Below, piece after piece: positions 53,701-64,000 of a stretch of DNA of 64,000 nt. A program made the position numbers and the translations under genes. The stretch is taken from the NCBI GenBank assembly GCA_020746995.1, contig JAGPXD010000003.1, positions 3,782,001-3,846,000 of the forward strand, written 5' to 3'. The first letter of the stretch is position 1; every line of letters starts with the position of its first letter. The notes under the pieces are model-generated. The model saw nothing but the letters and a program-made list of their open reading frames with translations, made no database searches and was not told the origin of the DNA. The DNA comes from Plectosphaerella cucumerina (Eukaryota > Ascomycota > Sordariomycetes > Glomerellales > Plectosphaerellaceae).

Positions 53701-55027
53701 AGTGAGAAAGACAGGTTCGTCGTCGGTGGAGACGGCGTAGAATTTGCAGGGCTCATCCTCGCTGGAGCGGACAGAGTGGGTGGACATGTTGTCATCGCTG
53801 CTGGAGGATGTTGAGACGTCCGTATCGTCAAGACTCTTCCTAGACGAAGGGTTGACGAGGCCGCCCCAGGAACCAACGCTGGCATCCAGGAACAGGGCGC
53901 CATCGACGTCGAGAGATTGGCGGATGATGTTGGCTGCCTTGTTGAAAATCCTGTCAACCTCGATCTTGTGAGGATCGACAGGACCCGTCGCAGTGCTTGT
54001 CGTGTTGTTTGTGGCCGAAGTGTCGATGGACTCGGAGGACAGACCCTTGGTCGGAGACACCTGCTCATCAGGGGCCGTTGGGTTGAGACCCGGCCGCGCG
54101 ACTTCGTCATCGGCGTCGCCGGCGTCTGTATCCCCAGCGTGGTCGCCAGCGCCGGCAGTGACGTCTAGATGGCCCGATTCCTTGGAGACGTTGGGCCTGT
54201 TGATGTGGGGTTTCTTCGAGGGCCACCAACCGGCCGGTTCGTCTTTGCCCTGGATGAAGTTGCCGATGCCGAGAACCATGCGCTCGGTGCGACGATAGCT
54301 GTCGCTGGCGCGTCTGGATTCCAGATACATCATGATAGACTCGGATACGTCGACCAGGAAGTCCTGCGAGGCGGCGTCCAACGACGCCCGAGGCTCATCG
54401 TCAAAGGCGCAGAGCACGCCAATGTTGAACCCTTTGGGCGACCGAATGGGGACGCCAGCGTAGAACCGGTTATGGGGGCTGCCGCTGACAAAAGGACGGG
54501 CGCAGAAGCGCGAGTCATCGGCGAGGTCCGGCACGATCGAAACCTCGACGCGAGAGGTGTTGCGGTACGAGATGTGGGCGTGCTCGTCGACGGAGGCGTC
54601 GAGGTCGGGGCCTCCGCTGGTCAGGACGAAGTCGCAGATGCCATATGCACGAGGCACGGCTGTGCCGCATAGCCATAGGTCCTGGTCGACATATTTCGCA
54701 TTGGCACGCAGTGGCACGGACTGGGTGGCCTCGGCGACAATGTACTGATATTGTGTGTCGAAGAGAGATATGAGGGCGCGCTTCGTGTTGAGGCGGAGAG
54801 CGACGAGCTGGGCGAATGCCGTCAGGCCGGTCTCGGCGCAGGAGGAGAGTGCCTCGCGAGGGATAGGAAGTTCGGTGTCGTTGAGGATGGTGTTCGGGAT
54901 GAAGAAGGAATCGTATCTGGGAGAATGGGAAGTCAGTACGGGTCATCCTAGTCGCATAGAGGTCATGTACGCACTTGAGGGTCTCCCACTCGCGGGCAGA
55001 CTCTGCTGCAGCAGCCACGGCTGCCAT
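50778..55027 (-). CDS. Hybrid histidine kinase (GAF-HisKA-HATPase-REC)
   Basis: Four exons: 55027-54975, 54916-51941, 51877-51352 and 51302-50778. Introns are 58, 63 and 49 bp, giving 1359 residues. A GAF-like sensor occupies about 35-220, followed by a Ser/Asp-rich linker. The H-box SLSHELRSPLHG carries phospho-His582. The ATPase has an N-box (MNLFGNSLKYT), DTGKGISG, LFTPFSQED and GTGLGLSLV. The receiver begins LIVDDNPINLK, with phospho-acceptor Asp1224 in LMDINMPVMDG and AITGLGS. The usual conserved Lys before Pro-Val is Arg (LTRPV). An Ala/Thr-rich tail ends the protein. Fungal two-component sensor feeding a phosphorelay; stimulus unknown. The intron 51878-51940 contains three copies of CCGTGGAGAG. 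The exon-3 acceptor (CAAAAG) is the weakest junction. Confidence 0.9.
51899..51930. repeat. Short tandem repeat inside a kinase intron
   Basis: Three tandem copies of CCGTGGAGAG, just inside the donor side of the second intron of the histidine kinase gene. Confidence 0.75.
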
Positions 55028-57271
55028 GATGGAGGGTTGATCAGTCCGACAGGAATGCGATGACCATGCTGGCCGAGGAGAGGCGAGATGAAGGTTGTGT
55101 TGCCGCAGGTGATTGGTGTTGGTTTGGTGTTGGTGTTTGTCGAATCGTGAAGGAAGCAATGTCGATGTCTGTAGCAAGCCGGGGTCGATTGCTTGCAAGA
55201 GCGATGAGTGCTGTAAGGTACTGTAGGTGCGCAGGCGGTGTTTAGGTGAGGTGGCTAGGGAGGTGCTAGGTGGTGTACAGGTGGTGGAGCACTGAAGACG
55301 GAGATCGAGATTCGAGCTGGTGTTGTCAGTCGGTCCCCTGGGAGCCGGGAGCAGCGACGGGACGGGATGCATTGAGGTACGGTACCCAGGTCGGGCATGT
55401 GGAAGTGGCGCATTCCATGTGTACCTGCCCGCGGTTGTGGTCATGCCAGGCGACATCCAAATCGAGACGGGGTAAACCGTCCGGCCTGGTTGAGCGGCGG
55501 GACAAGGAGACGACGGCCAGACCACGAGGACGGGTGGCGGAGATCTACGGTTAGCACAGGGGGGCGACTTTTCCCCAGGCAAGGCCAGGCCTCACTGGGA
55601 GTGGGAAACTGTGAGAATCGCATCTCCCTCCGACCAGCATCCGGCAGCTCACCAGGGACACCCCCGGGTTTTTGCCGCCTACCCCTCCTTTAGCCACACT
55701 TGCGGCGTCATTTTCGGGGTCGCCGCTGTGGCTAATGCGCGATGACCGCCTGGGTGTCGATAAGGGTGAGGGGACGGGGGTCCACGTAGCCTCAGCCGTC
55801 TGCTTGCACGTTTCCTGTTTGGGCCATGGAATTCTTCACATCGAGATTCTCGAAATCCAGCCTGCTTCGATCAGCGCCGATTGCATCGACCGGACAGCAC
55901 AGCCGCTGGAGGGGGGATCGCGATGCCGAATCAACAAGCTGCACTCTGACATCAGGGGCGAAACTTTGGGCGAGTCGCTGACGGGAAAGCAGGAATCGGG
56001 GGCCCAGATCCCAACAATGGATACCGCTGGGCGGTTGACTCTCAACGCGGGGGACTCAATTCCCATCGGCGCCGACCCTCGCCCCTGTGATTGCGATCTC
56101 CCCCGGCCGTCTCTCGTCCCCTCACCTCCCCCGCGCTGCCCCTGTGACGCCTGTGACGCCTGTGACGCCACACCGTCTTGGAGATGCGGCGATGAATTCC
56201 CGATTCTGGTGGTGTTCTGCAGAGCCTCACGCCACAAGCACGCACGCACACGCAAGCATTCCACTGTCCTCGCAGGAATTGAAGGTGGAACAAGCGCTGC
56301 ACCCGTGCGACCAGGCAGTCGGTGCCGGCAACCTCAGCCACAGGTCTGGAGCCCCGACGTCGTTGTGTTGTCTGGGCATCATCCCTGGTGATCGATGACG
56401 ATGTGCATCATAGTGGAAATTAATCATGGGGCTTCAGGGGGTCTGAGGTGAGGCACGCACAGCGCATCGAGACCCTGCCTTGCCTGCGTCCAGGCCGCCG
56501 TTGTGTTCAGGGTCCTGCGGCGCCCCGTTCATGACAGACCCCACGCATGATTTGCATTGTAAGAGGGAAAGCAGCGTGGATGTTTTGAAAGATGAGACTT
56601 CAGCCGTTGTTTTGTCCATCGTTGTGACGAGCGGTTTATCTTTCTGTGATGATTTTCACCTGTGATTTTCACATGGTTTCCTGCAGACGGTATACTTCAA
56701 CTTGATGGCCTAGAGGACGTATTCTTCTTCAGGAACTTGAAGGGATAATGTCGAGTCTTGCGAGTCTCAAAAATGGATCCACACTCAGATCAGGGTCTTT
56801 CGATGTTCCATTTCCCATCTTTGTTCAGGTTCGAGTCCACAATGGAAAGCAAGCCACAGGGACCAGGACCCCTAGACCTCGGGATATGAACTCAGGTTGT
56901 CACAAGCCACGCTGCTCATCAGATTTCATCCTTCCATGAGTGCTGCTTCAATTGCACCCAAAGTCCTGATACCTCATGTTCCATATCATTTGAATTGATA
57001 ATGCCACAGGTCAATACAGCCTCATGGTGAAATGGATGAACTGCCATCGCATCACGGTCTACCCCTAGGAATCACACTGTATTACCCGACCTGCATCCCG
57101 CGATGGTGCAATCGCCCAGCTTCAATGCCTTCAATCCCTGAGTCACAAGCTCCTAGGAGCATCAACTGTCCTGAGTCACGGTGCCAGCATATTTAGTCGA
57201 CTCTTGTGAATACCATCGTCCGGAGTTAGAAGTCCTCTTATGGATCGCAAAACACCAGACAGAAGCTCATC
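55028..57271. other. Non-coding divergent spacer
   Basis: 2.2 kb between the minus-strand kinase and the plus-strand acetyltransferase. Long kinase 5' leader/promoter is likely. A 9-bp unit (CTGTGACGC) repeats three times at 56142-56170. From 56400 to 57200 the sequence is less GC-rich and has no ORF I can support. No tRNA found. Confidence 0.45.
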
Positions 57272-58361
57272 ATGACATCCGACCGCCACCCCGTCCAAGT
57301 CTTCAAGGACGTCCCCCCAGGCCTCTTGCGCCTTCTCGAGGCCCATCTCCCGCGCTCCATCACCCTTCTCCGTCGCCTGCAGTTCACCACCTTTCCCAAC
57401 GGCAGGACAGACTTTGGTCGTGTCATTGTAGCCTCAGACGTGCCTCTGGACGACTCGGACAAACCAACCGCCCGCCACTTCGCGGCCTCCTACATCGACC
57501 CCTCGCGCGGTCTCGAGACCAACATGTGGTTCTACTCGACCTACGAGGACTCTCACGGAGCTATCCCCGCTGCCGCGCCTCTCTCACCGGCCGACGACGC
57601 CCTCTGCCGTGCCCAGGTCATGGCCGTCCTCAACGAGGCCCGCCGCCAGGGTCGCGAATACCCCGTCCAGCCCCTGCCCGTGCCGGACCACATTCTCGTT
57701 GGCTCTCTCAATAATGCCATTCGCGATATTGCTCGCGACAACAACATCCGCTTCCGCCCGCGCCCCGGCGCAGAGTATGAAAAGTTCATCTTCAATGTCG
57801 ACGACCTGCCTAAGCCGAGGCAACTGCCCGACGGCATGGTCTGGGCCGAGGCCGATGTCCGGGATTGCGAGCTGGCCAAGTCGCGGACCTCGATTCCGCG
57901 GACCGTGTAAGCTTCCAGACGGGGCACCGAGAGGGCTGTGTTGACAGGATGTAGGAAGCTACTCCAGACCCTGCCAAGTCAGTTCATCAAATTGGAGGAC
58001 GGCACACCAGTGGCATGGGCTTTCCTGGGTGAGTCGCTCGGCCGTTGCTACGGCCCTAACCCCTGCTGACAGATATAGGCGTCGATGGCTCGTTTTGCGG
58101 CGTCCACTGCGAGGTGCGTGTGTCCATGCCTGCCCTCTCCGGTCATGATGCTGACCGCTGTAGGAACCCTTCCGCCAGAGGGGCCTGGCAAAGGCTGTGG
58201 GCGCCAAGCTCATCCGCGAAAAGACGAGCGCCTACGGCCAGGACAGCTTCTCCGCTGCCGATGTGGCCCCCGACAACGTCAGCAGCCAGGCAATGTGCAA
58301 GAGCCTCGGGGGCAAGGTGCACTGGGCTGGTTCATGGTCCCTCATCAACATCAGGGACTAG
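57272..58361 (+). CDS. GNAT-type N-acetyltransferase (glycine N-acyltransferase-like)
   Basis: Four exons: 57272-57906, 57955-58028, 58079-58113 (35 nt) and 58164-58361, with introns of 48, 50 and 50 bp, giving 313 residues. The N-terminal 200 residues form the variable half. The C-terminal part GTPVAWAFLGVDGSFCGVHCEEPFRQRGLAKAV contains a strand-turn and the acetyl-CoA pyrophosphate loop (R-Q-R-G-L-A), then NVSSQAMCKSLGGKVHW as the final GNAT helix-strand. Without splicing the frame stops after 212 codons, before the catalytic core. Substrate unknown. It converges with the next gene, 77 bp apart. Confidence 0.82.
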
Positions 58362-58438
58362 TCGTGCCAGGGCAGTGGTTGATAGACAAAGGTAATCCAT
58401 CGGATGTACAGCCGGCTTTGAAAATGCACATTTGGGTA

Positions 58439-59660
58439 TCATTTCTCCTCCGAGTCCGTCGCACTCTCTCCCTCGCTATCCGCCAGGTACCCCTGCAGCT
58501 TCCACAGCTGCATCTGCAACCGCAGCGACATCTTCTTTCTCACCAGCACCAGCGCATTATCCTTGAACAGATCCGCTCCTTCCTTCAGCCGCGCAAGCTG
58601 TGTCGGCCCCAACAGAACGTCAAGGTTATGGACTGGCAGCGAACGCTCGTACGATGCGCCCTCGATGTCCAGCGCCGCCATCGGGCCCGGCGGTTCCCCC
58701 CCAGCAGCCGAGTGCCACAGCACGCACCCGCGCTGCGTAACATTCTTGTTAATGTCCTCCCAGCGCGCGCAAGGCACCAGATGCTCCCGGTCCAGCCGAG
58801 CCAGGTACAGCAGATCGTCGACGGCGCGGCGACGCATGTCGTCGAGCACATACTCGTGCATGTCGGGCCGCCAGACGAGCTTGGAGATGATGCCGTTGCG
58901 GACGTACCGCACGCGGCCGACGATCATGCTAATGTGTTGACCCCCGAGCCTGTTATTATTGCGCTTCAGGCCCAAGGCCTGTATGAGATCGTGGCGTGCG
59001 GTGATGTAGCCGACGGGGCTGGGAGGGGAATTCTGCTGCGGTGACGTCTGTTCGGCGGCCTCGTTCCCGGGGACTTCGTCTTGGAGAGTTTCGGTTTCGT
59101 GCTGAGGAAGCGCATCCATGTCACCCGGCGCCCACCACGGCATCTTGGTCTCGGGGTGCGTGACGACTTTGAAGTCTTGGAGGAAGTATCGTGGCATGGC
59201 GACGTGGGTAGCAGTGCACGTTCGCCATGGCGTCGCGAGAGCCTGGGCTATCGATGGGAGGTTAGACGTGTCTTTTTTGGAGCTTGGGAAGCTATTGAGA
59301 CGCACCGAAGGGATTCTGGGCGAGCTTCTTGCGAAAGCGGCCCATGGTGGCGGCGTTTTTGGTCGGGGTTGGTTTTGACGTCTTGTACCGCTGCCGGGCC
59401 TCTATCCAGTCGGGATCCATGACGGGAGAGATGGGAAGGTCGCCCGTGGGCGTGCTGATCTTCTTGGAGGCAGTGTCTAGTGCGAGGGCGTCGCCATGCT
59501 CGTCGCCCGCCATCGACGAGATGATTTTCGCTTCCAAAGTCTTCTTCACATCTTGCTTGATGTTGGCGTTGCTGCTCGCTAGGCGACACTGCCAGCAGCT
59601 TGTGGACGAGGCGACGCGAAGACGACCGGCGTATTGCCGCAGGGAGGTGACGGGTCTCAT
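58439..59660 (-). CDS. Probable mitochondrial protein of unknown function
   Basis: Two exons: 59660-59306 and 59247-58439, with a 58-bp intron (GTGCGT...GATAG), giving 387 residues. The start at 59660 gives an Arg/Ser-rich, acid-free N-terminus (MRPVTSLRQYAGRLRVASST) typical of a mitochondrial presequence. An in-frame Met at 59774 would add 38 residues. The conserved-looking core includes WRTCTATHVAMPRYFLQDF and YVLDDMRRRAVDDLLYLARL, and the C-terminus is acidic. I associate this type with conserved fungal mitochondrial proteins but cannot name its role. Confidence 0.68.
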
Positions 59661-60587
59661 CGGGATGTCGGGCTTGGGGGGAGCTGGTTGGAAATGTCCG
59701 CCGACTGACGCAGTGCGAAAAGTCCAGCCCTCCGGCCGTGAGCCACGGCGCGCCGACGCGCGTGCAGGGTCCATCGGGCAGGATCCGAGTCAACGGGTCC
59801 GGGCTCGGATCAGTCAGTCACACCCTGAACTCGGGTTCTCGGCATTCCAAAGGCCGACAGCACCAAACGAGGAAAGAGGGTCCACCGCGCCTGCACAGCA
59901 CAGTTCCAATGTCCGTATTTAGCCGGCGTTTAGGCGAGACGCCCCCAGACGCCACAGTGCGGACTGATCCTCCGGACTCCTAGCGTGCCCGCCGTGGAAA
60001 CTTCGGGCGGCAACTGTCCCTCCTCCGCCCTCACGAATCAAGGAGCCCGTTCCAACGTCCCCTCCACTGTCACCACCCAACTACCGCGCTCTGCACTGCA
60101 CCAAACAGCCGTGCTGCCGTGCAGCACGCGTACCGTGTGCATTGCAATCTTTCCGACGATACCCTGTGGAGCAGGTCACTCGTCTTTTCTGCCCCGGCGG
60201 CGGCCAGCAAACGCTCGCAGCTGGCTGATGCGAGCCGAACCCTTGTCGCCTACCAAGAATCTCTCCAGTTCTCCGCCGCCTGGCCGCCGGATCATGTGGA
60301 ACGGCCTCTCGGGGGCCCGGGGCTCCTTCGCCATGAGTGGCAGACCTTCTCGCACACCCCGCCTTGGCATTGGGGCGCGCTGTTCTCCGCAAAACCATCC
60401 CCGGTCCGCCGTCCCGACGAGACAGTTGATGGCGGTTCAAAAGGGAAGCCTCGCCTCGTCCTGGCCCCCTCGCGGCGATGAGCCCGAGCTGTCCAATGTC
60501 TCTCGTTTGAAGGACGCCATCTTGAACTGATCATCAGCCTCTCGAACACCTTCCGGATATATCTCTTCGCCGCCGCCATCAGAGACC
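59661..60587. other. Non-coding divergent spacer
   Basis: GC-rich spacer between the mitochondrial protein and beta-glucosidase genes. Overlapping ORFs up to 197 codons, none convincing. Confidence 0.45.
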
Positions 60588-63366
60588 ATGACCCGCGTCG
60601 CCGTTGTGCCGGACAAGTCGAGAGACCCAAACGCCTTCACAGGGGATATCGACGCGCTCATCGCGACTCTCTCAGTCGATGAGAAGGTCGAGCTCCTCGC
60701 CGGTCAGGGCACCTTCAAGACAACCGGTCTCCCCGAGCGCGGTATCCCGCGTCTAGTCGTATGTTGCTATGTTCTGGGCGAGCGAGCTGAGCCGTAGACT
60801 GACTTGCTGAAAGACATCCGATGGACCCCACGGTCTGAGAGGCTACAGGGCCTTTGAGCGGGTAGGTCTGTTCCGCGGCGGTGAAACCTCGGGGCGAAGG
60901 AGTCCCTGCTGACAGTGTTAACCCCCGCAGCATCAGAGCTGCTTGCTGCCGTCAGCCACGGCGATGGGTGCCACCTTTGACAAGGAGCTGATGCACCGTG
61001 TCGGCCGCCTCCTTGGCACCGAGGCGCGGAATAAGAACATTCACGTCCTGCTGGCCCCAACGGTGTGTCTGCAGCGTTCGCCGCTGCTAGGACGCGGCTT
61101 CGAGGCCTTCGGCGAGGACCCCGTGCTGAGCGGTCTTCTGGCCGCCGCGTACGTGAATGGCGTGCAGGAGCTTGGCGTTGCGACGAGCATTAAGCACTTC
61201 GCCGCTCACGATCAGTCGCGCAACTCGATCGAGGACAACGTGGTCATGACGGACCGGACCCTGCGTGAGGTCCACCTGCTGCCTTTCCAGCTGGCCCTGC
61301 GCGACTCTAATCCGTGGACCTTCATGACCTCGTACAACAAGATCAACGGCGTGCACTCCAGCGAGGATCCCTATCTCCTACAGAAGATCCTGAGAGAGGA
61401 ATGGGGGTTCCAGGGCCTCGTCATGAGCGACTGGTGGGGCACTTACAGCACTTCAGAAGCTCTGAATGCGGGCCTCGATCTTGAGATGCCGGGCCCCACG
61501 CAGTTCAGGGGTAAGGCCCTGAGCGTGGCCGTGAACTCCCGCAAGGTGTCGCACGCGACGCTCAACAACGCAGTTCGCCGCCTGTTGGAACTCACGGCAA
61601 AGGTTACCGCCGTATCGTCGCCCTTCAATCCTGCCGCCGCCGACACGCCCGAGAACCGCGCCCTCGTCCGGAAGGTCGCAGGCGACAGCATCGTGCTGTT
61701 GAAGAACAAGCGCCAGGTCCTGCCGCTGGCTCGGGACGCCAGTAAGACATATGGCTTGATCGGCGATCACTTCAAGCATCCCGCTCTCGGCGGCGGTGGC
61801 AGCGCTGAAGTCGACCCGTATTACTCGGTGACACCATACGAGGCTATGGTCGAGCTCTTTGGCGAGAACAACCTGACATATGCTCCGGGCTGCTCATGTA
61901 AGTGCATGTCTTCTCCGTGCAAATGACAGCCGCTCACTCCATCTAGCCTTCAAGTTCAGCCCCCTGCTCGTCGGCCTCCAGAGGCAAAACGGCGCCGGCC
62001 GCGGCTGGGATGTCGAGATCTTCGCCGAGAATCCCGAGGCCAATCCGGACGCCCGCCCCGTCTTCGTCACCACAACAGAGAAGCAGCTCGTCGACGTGCC
62101 CGAGAGCATGCACGCGACGCTTCCGCACAAGTTCTACGTGCGCGCGCGCACTACTTATGCGGCCGACCACTCGTGCAGCTTCCGTTTCGGCCTCGGCGTA
62201 TCCGGCAAGGGCAAGCTACTTATCGACGGCAAGCAGTCGATCGACCTCTGGACCGACCAGCCGCCCAAGCTCGACGACACGCCGTGCTTTAACCGCCTGT
62301 GCACCGAGCGCTTCTGCGAGGTGCCCGTCGAGGCCGGCAAGCCGCTGAACCTTGAGATTCTCATGGTCAACGAGGACGTCAGCGGCGGCGTAGGCACTGC
62401 TCTGACGCTGTGTGGACGCCTGGGCGGTGTTGAGGCTGTGGATACTGAAAAGGCCACTGCCCACGCCGTCGAGGTCGCCCGCTCTGTTGATGTACCTATC
62501 CTTATGACGGGCCTGTCGCTCGAGTACGAGTCTGAGGGCAGCGACCGCAAGCACCTGCGGCTTCCGCCGGGTATCGACGCCATGATCGAGCGGGTACTTG
62601 AGACGAACCCAAACACTGTAAGTGCAACGAAACCTTGATGAAAGATTCAAGCTGACCTGCCCAGATCATCGTAACCCAGTCCGGTCTTCCCATCGAGATG
62701 CCTTGGGAATCCCGCGCCGACACCCTCCTGCACGCCTGGTACGGCGGCCAGGAGGTGGGCCACGGCCTCGTTGACGTGCTCTTCGGCGCCGTCAACCCGT
62801 CGGCCAAGCTGTCCCTTACCTTCCCCCGCTCTGTCAAGCACAACCCTGCCTACCTCTCCTTCGGCAAGGCCGATTACGAGCTCATGTACGGCGAGGGCGT
62901 CTTCATCGGCCACCGGTGGTACGAGGCCGTCGAGCGCGATCCTCTCTTCTGGTTCGGCCATGGCCTATCGTACACTACCTTCCGGTACACCGACCTCGCC
63001 GTACCCGCGGCCTTTGAGCCTTTGCCCGATCACGTCATGGAAGTGTCAGTGCGCGTCGAGAACACGGGCGCCCTCGCAGGCGCCGAGGTCGTGCAGGCGT
63101 ACGTTCAGGATCCGGAGAGCTCGCTTCAGCGGCCTGCGCGCGAACTCAAGGCGTTTGCCAAGGTGTTCCTCCAGCCCGGGGAGGCCAAGACTGTGACACT
63201 GTCGCTGGACCGCACGGCGCTGTCGTTCTGGTCCGAGGAGCACGCGGCGTGGAAGGCCGAGGAGGGCACGTACCATGTCATCATCGCCCGGAGCTCGAGT
63301 CCGGATGGCGAGATTGTGAGGGGGTCGTTTGAGCTGGGGAGCACCTTTTTCTGGTCTGGCGCATAG
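60588..63366 (+). CDS. GH3 beta-glucosidase with PA14 insert, intracellular type
   Basis: Five exons: 60588-60758, 60814-60861, 60931-61897, 61947-62617 and 62665-63366, with introns of 55, 69, 49 and 47 bp, giving 852 residues. The GH3 N-domain has TSDGPHGLRG, LLAPTVCLQRSPLLGRGFEAFGEDP, KHFAAHDQ and VMSDWWGTYS with nucleophile Asp240. A PA14 segment (about 400-540) is inserted in the C-domain, as in fungal BglI-type enzymes. HAWYGGQEVGHGLVDVLFG follows, and then a fibronectin-III-like end (VSVRVENTGALAGAEVVQAYV). No signal peptide, so probably cytosolic hydrolysis of cellobiose or small glucosides. Confidence 0.92.
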
Positions 63367-63631
63367 ACGGGGCTCAATTTTAGGATGGGAATGGAGTTTT
63401 CTTTCGTTAAGCGCGACGAATGTCATGTGCTGTTGTAGAACTGCGGCTGGCCTCGCTGGTGACACGATCGATGCGGTATAACACCAAATGTGTGGAAATA
63501 TGGTATCATGTGAGGTGTCTGTGTCGCCCTCTAGGTGGGTAGTTAAGGCAAGGAATCAAACAAATAGCACCTAACCCCATGCTTCCGGCGTACCTGACCT
63601 GAAACTCCGAGCAATGCAAATGGCCCTCCTT

Positions 63632-64000
63632 TCATGACTCCGGTCTCTGGCCATAGACGACATATCTGAACACGTCAGTCTTGATCCGCCCCTATAGTCT
63701 CATGTACTCACATTGGCCAGTAGGCGTGAATGGAAGTGTCCTTCAGCTCGCACCGCACCTTGGCCAGAAGGACGTCGAGCTCCTCGGGCGACCAGCCCAG
63801 GATTCGGGTGTAGATGGCCGAGCTCAACCCATGCAGAGCCGAGGTGATGTTCTCCAGGTTCCACATGCCTATCTGGTCAGCATTGAATCACCGCGAAAGG
63901 CAAGGCACTTACCCAGTTCCTTGAGCTTCCGATCGCGCGGCCACTTGTTTTGCGGCCATCGGAAGACCGTCTGGGTCACGTTGACGAACCCCTCGGCGAG
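63632..64000 (-). CDS. 3' part of LaeA-like SAM-dependent methyltransferase, partial
   Basis: Minus-strand exons 64000-63913 (continuing outside), 63867-63712 and 63665-63632, with introns of 45 and 46 bp. The spliced frame reads FVNVTQTVFRWPQNKWPRDRKLKELG, then SALHGLSSAIYTRILGWSPEEL and HAYWPIYVVYGQRP to the stop. This is the usual C-terminal half of fungal LaeA/TAM-domain methyltransferases. The SAM-binding core is outside the window, so activity cannot be judged. The spacer 63367-63631 holds nothing else. Confidence 0.85.

Noticed and set aside
56828..56850. tRNA T-loop-like sequence (GTTCGAGTCC)
   Set aside because: The flanking bases do not form a T stem, and no A/B box pair or acceptor stem could be found.

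Overview
The window looks like nuclear DNA of a filamentous ascomycete (Pezizomycotina, most likely a Sordariomycete). The evidence is gene-dense, GC-rich sequence with many 45-65 bp GT-AG introns, typical fungal families (HET-domain protein, LaeA-like methyltransferase, hybrid histidine kinase, GH12, GH3, P450), and one AT-richer island of transposons carrying the C-to-T/G-to-A signature of repeat-induced point mutation (RIP). Genus is not determinable from sequence alone.

Left arm (1-18.8 kb): the 3' end of an M20-type amidohydrolase ending in -SRL, an epoxide hydrolase, a small four-helix membrane protein, a GH12 endoglucanase-like protein without a signal peptide, two unrecognised proteins, a flavin monooxygenase and a HET-domain protein sharing a divergent promoter, a small Cys-containing protein, an acyl-CoA dehydrogenase, a minisatellite, a secreted Asp-rich/Arg-Gly protein, and an APH/choline-kinase-like phosphotransferase. 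These genes do not form an obvious pathway.

Island (18.9-35.0 kb): three insertions are nested. A Fot1/pogo-type DNA transposon (80-bp terminal inverted repeats, TA duplication) was split by a Ty3/gypsy chromodomain LTR retrotransposon (531-bp LTRs, CTTAT duplication). That element was itself split by a younger copy of the same family (531-bp LTRs, TCTTT duplication). All are inactivated by stop codons of the RIP type. Both retroelement copies carry, antisense between the end of pol and the 3' LTR, a reading frame without frameshifts that encodes a six-cysteine motif with Zn(II)2Cys6 spacing. This is the most unusual thing in the window. The island sits in what was a divergent promoter of about 400 bp.

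Right arm (35-64 kb): a microbial-type poly(ADP-ribose) glycohydrolase, a cytochrome P450, the INO80 chromatin-remodelling ATPase, the ABCF ribosome-biogenesis ATPase ARB1, a GAF-containing hybrid histidine kinase, a GNAT acetyltransferase, a probable mitochondrial protein, an intracellular-type GH3 beta-glucosidase with a PA14 insert, and the 3' end of a LaeA-like methyltransferase. INO80, ARB1 and the kinase are housekeeping or signalling genes on the minus strand with long non-coding spacers.

Gene models were spliced by eye from frame continuity and splice-site sequence. All multi-exon CDS totals stated are multiples of three, but none has transcript support.
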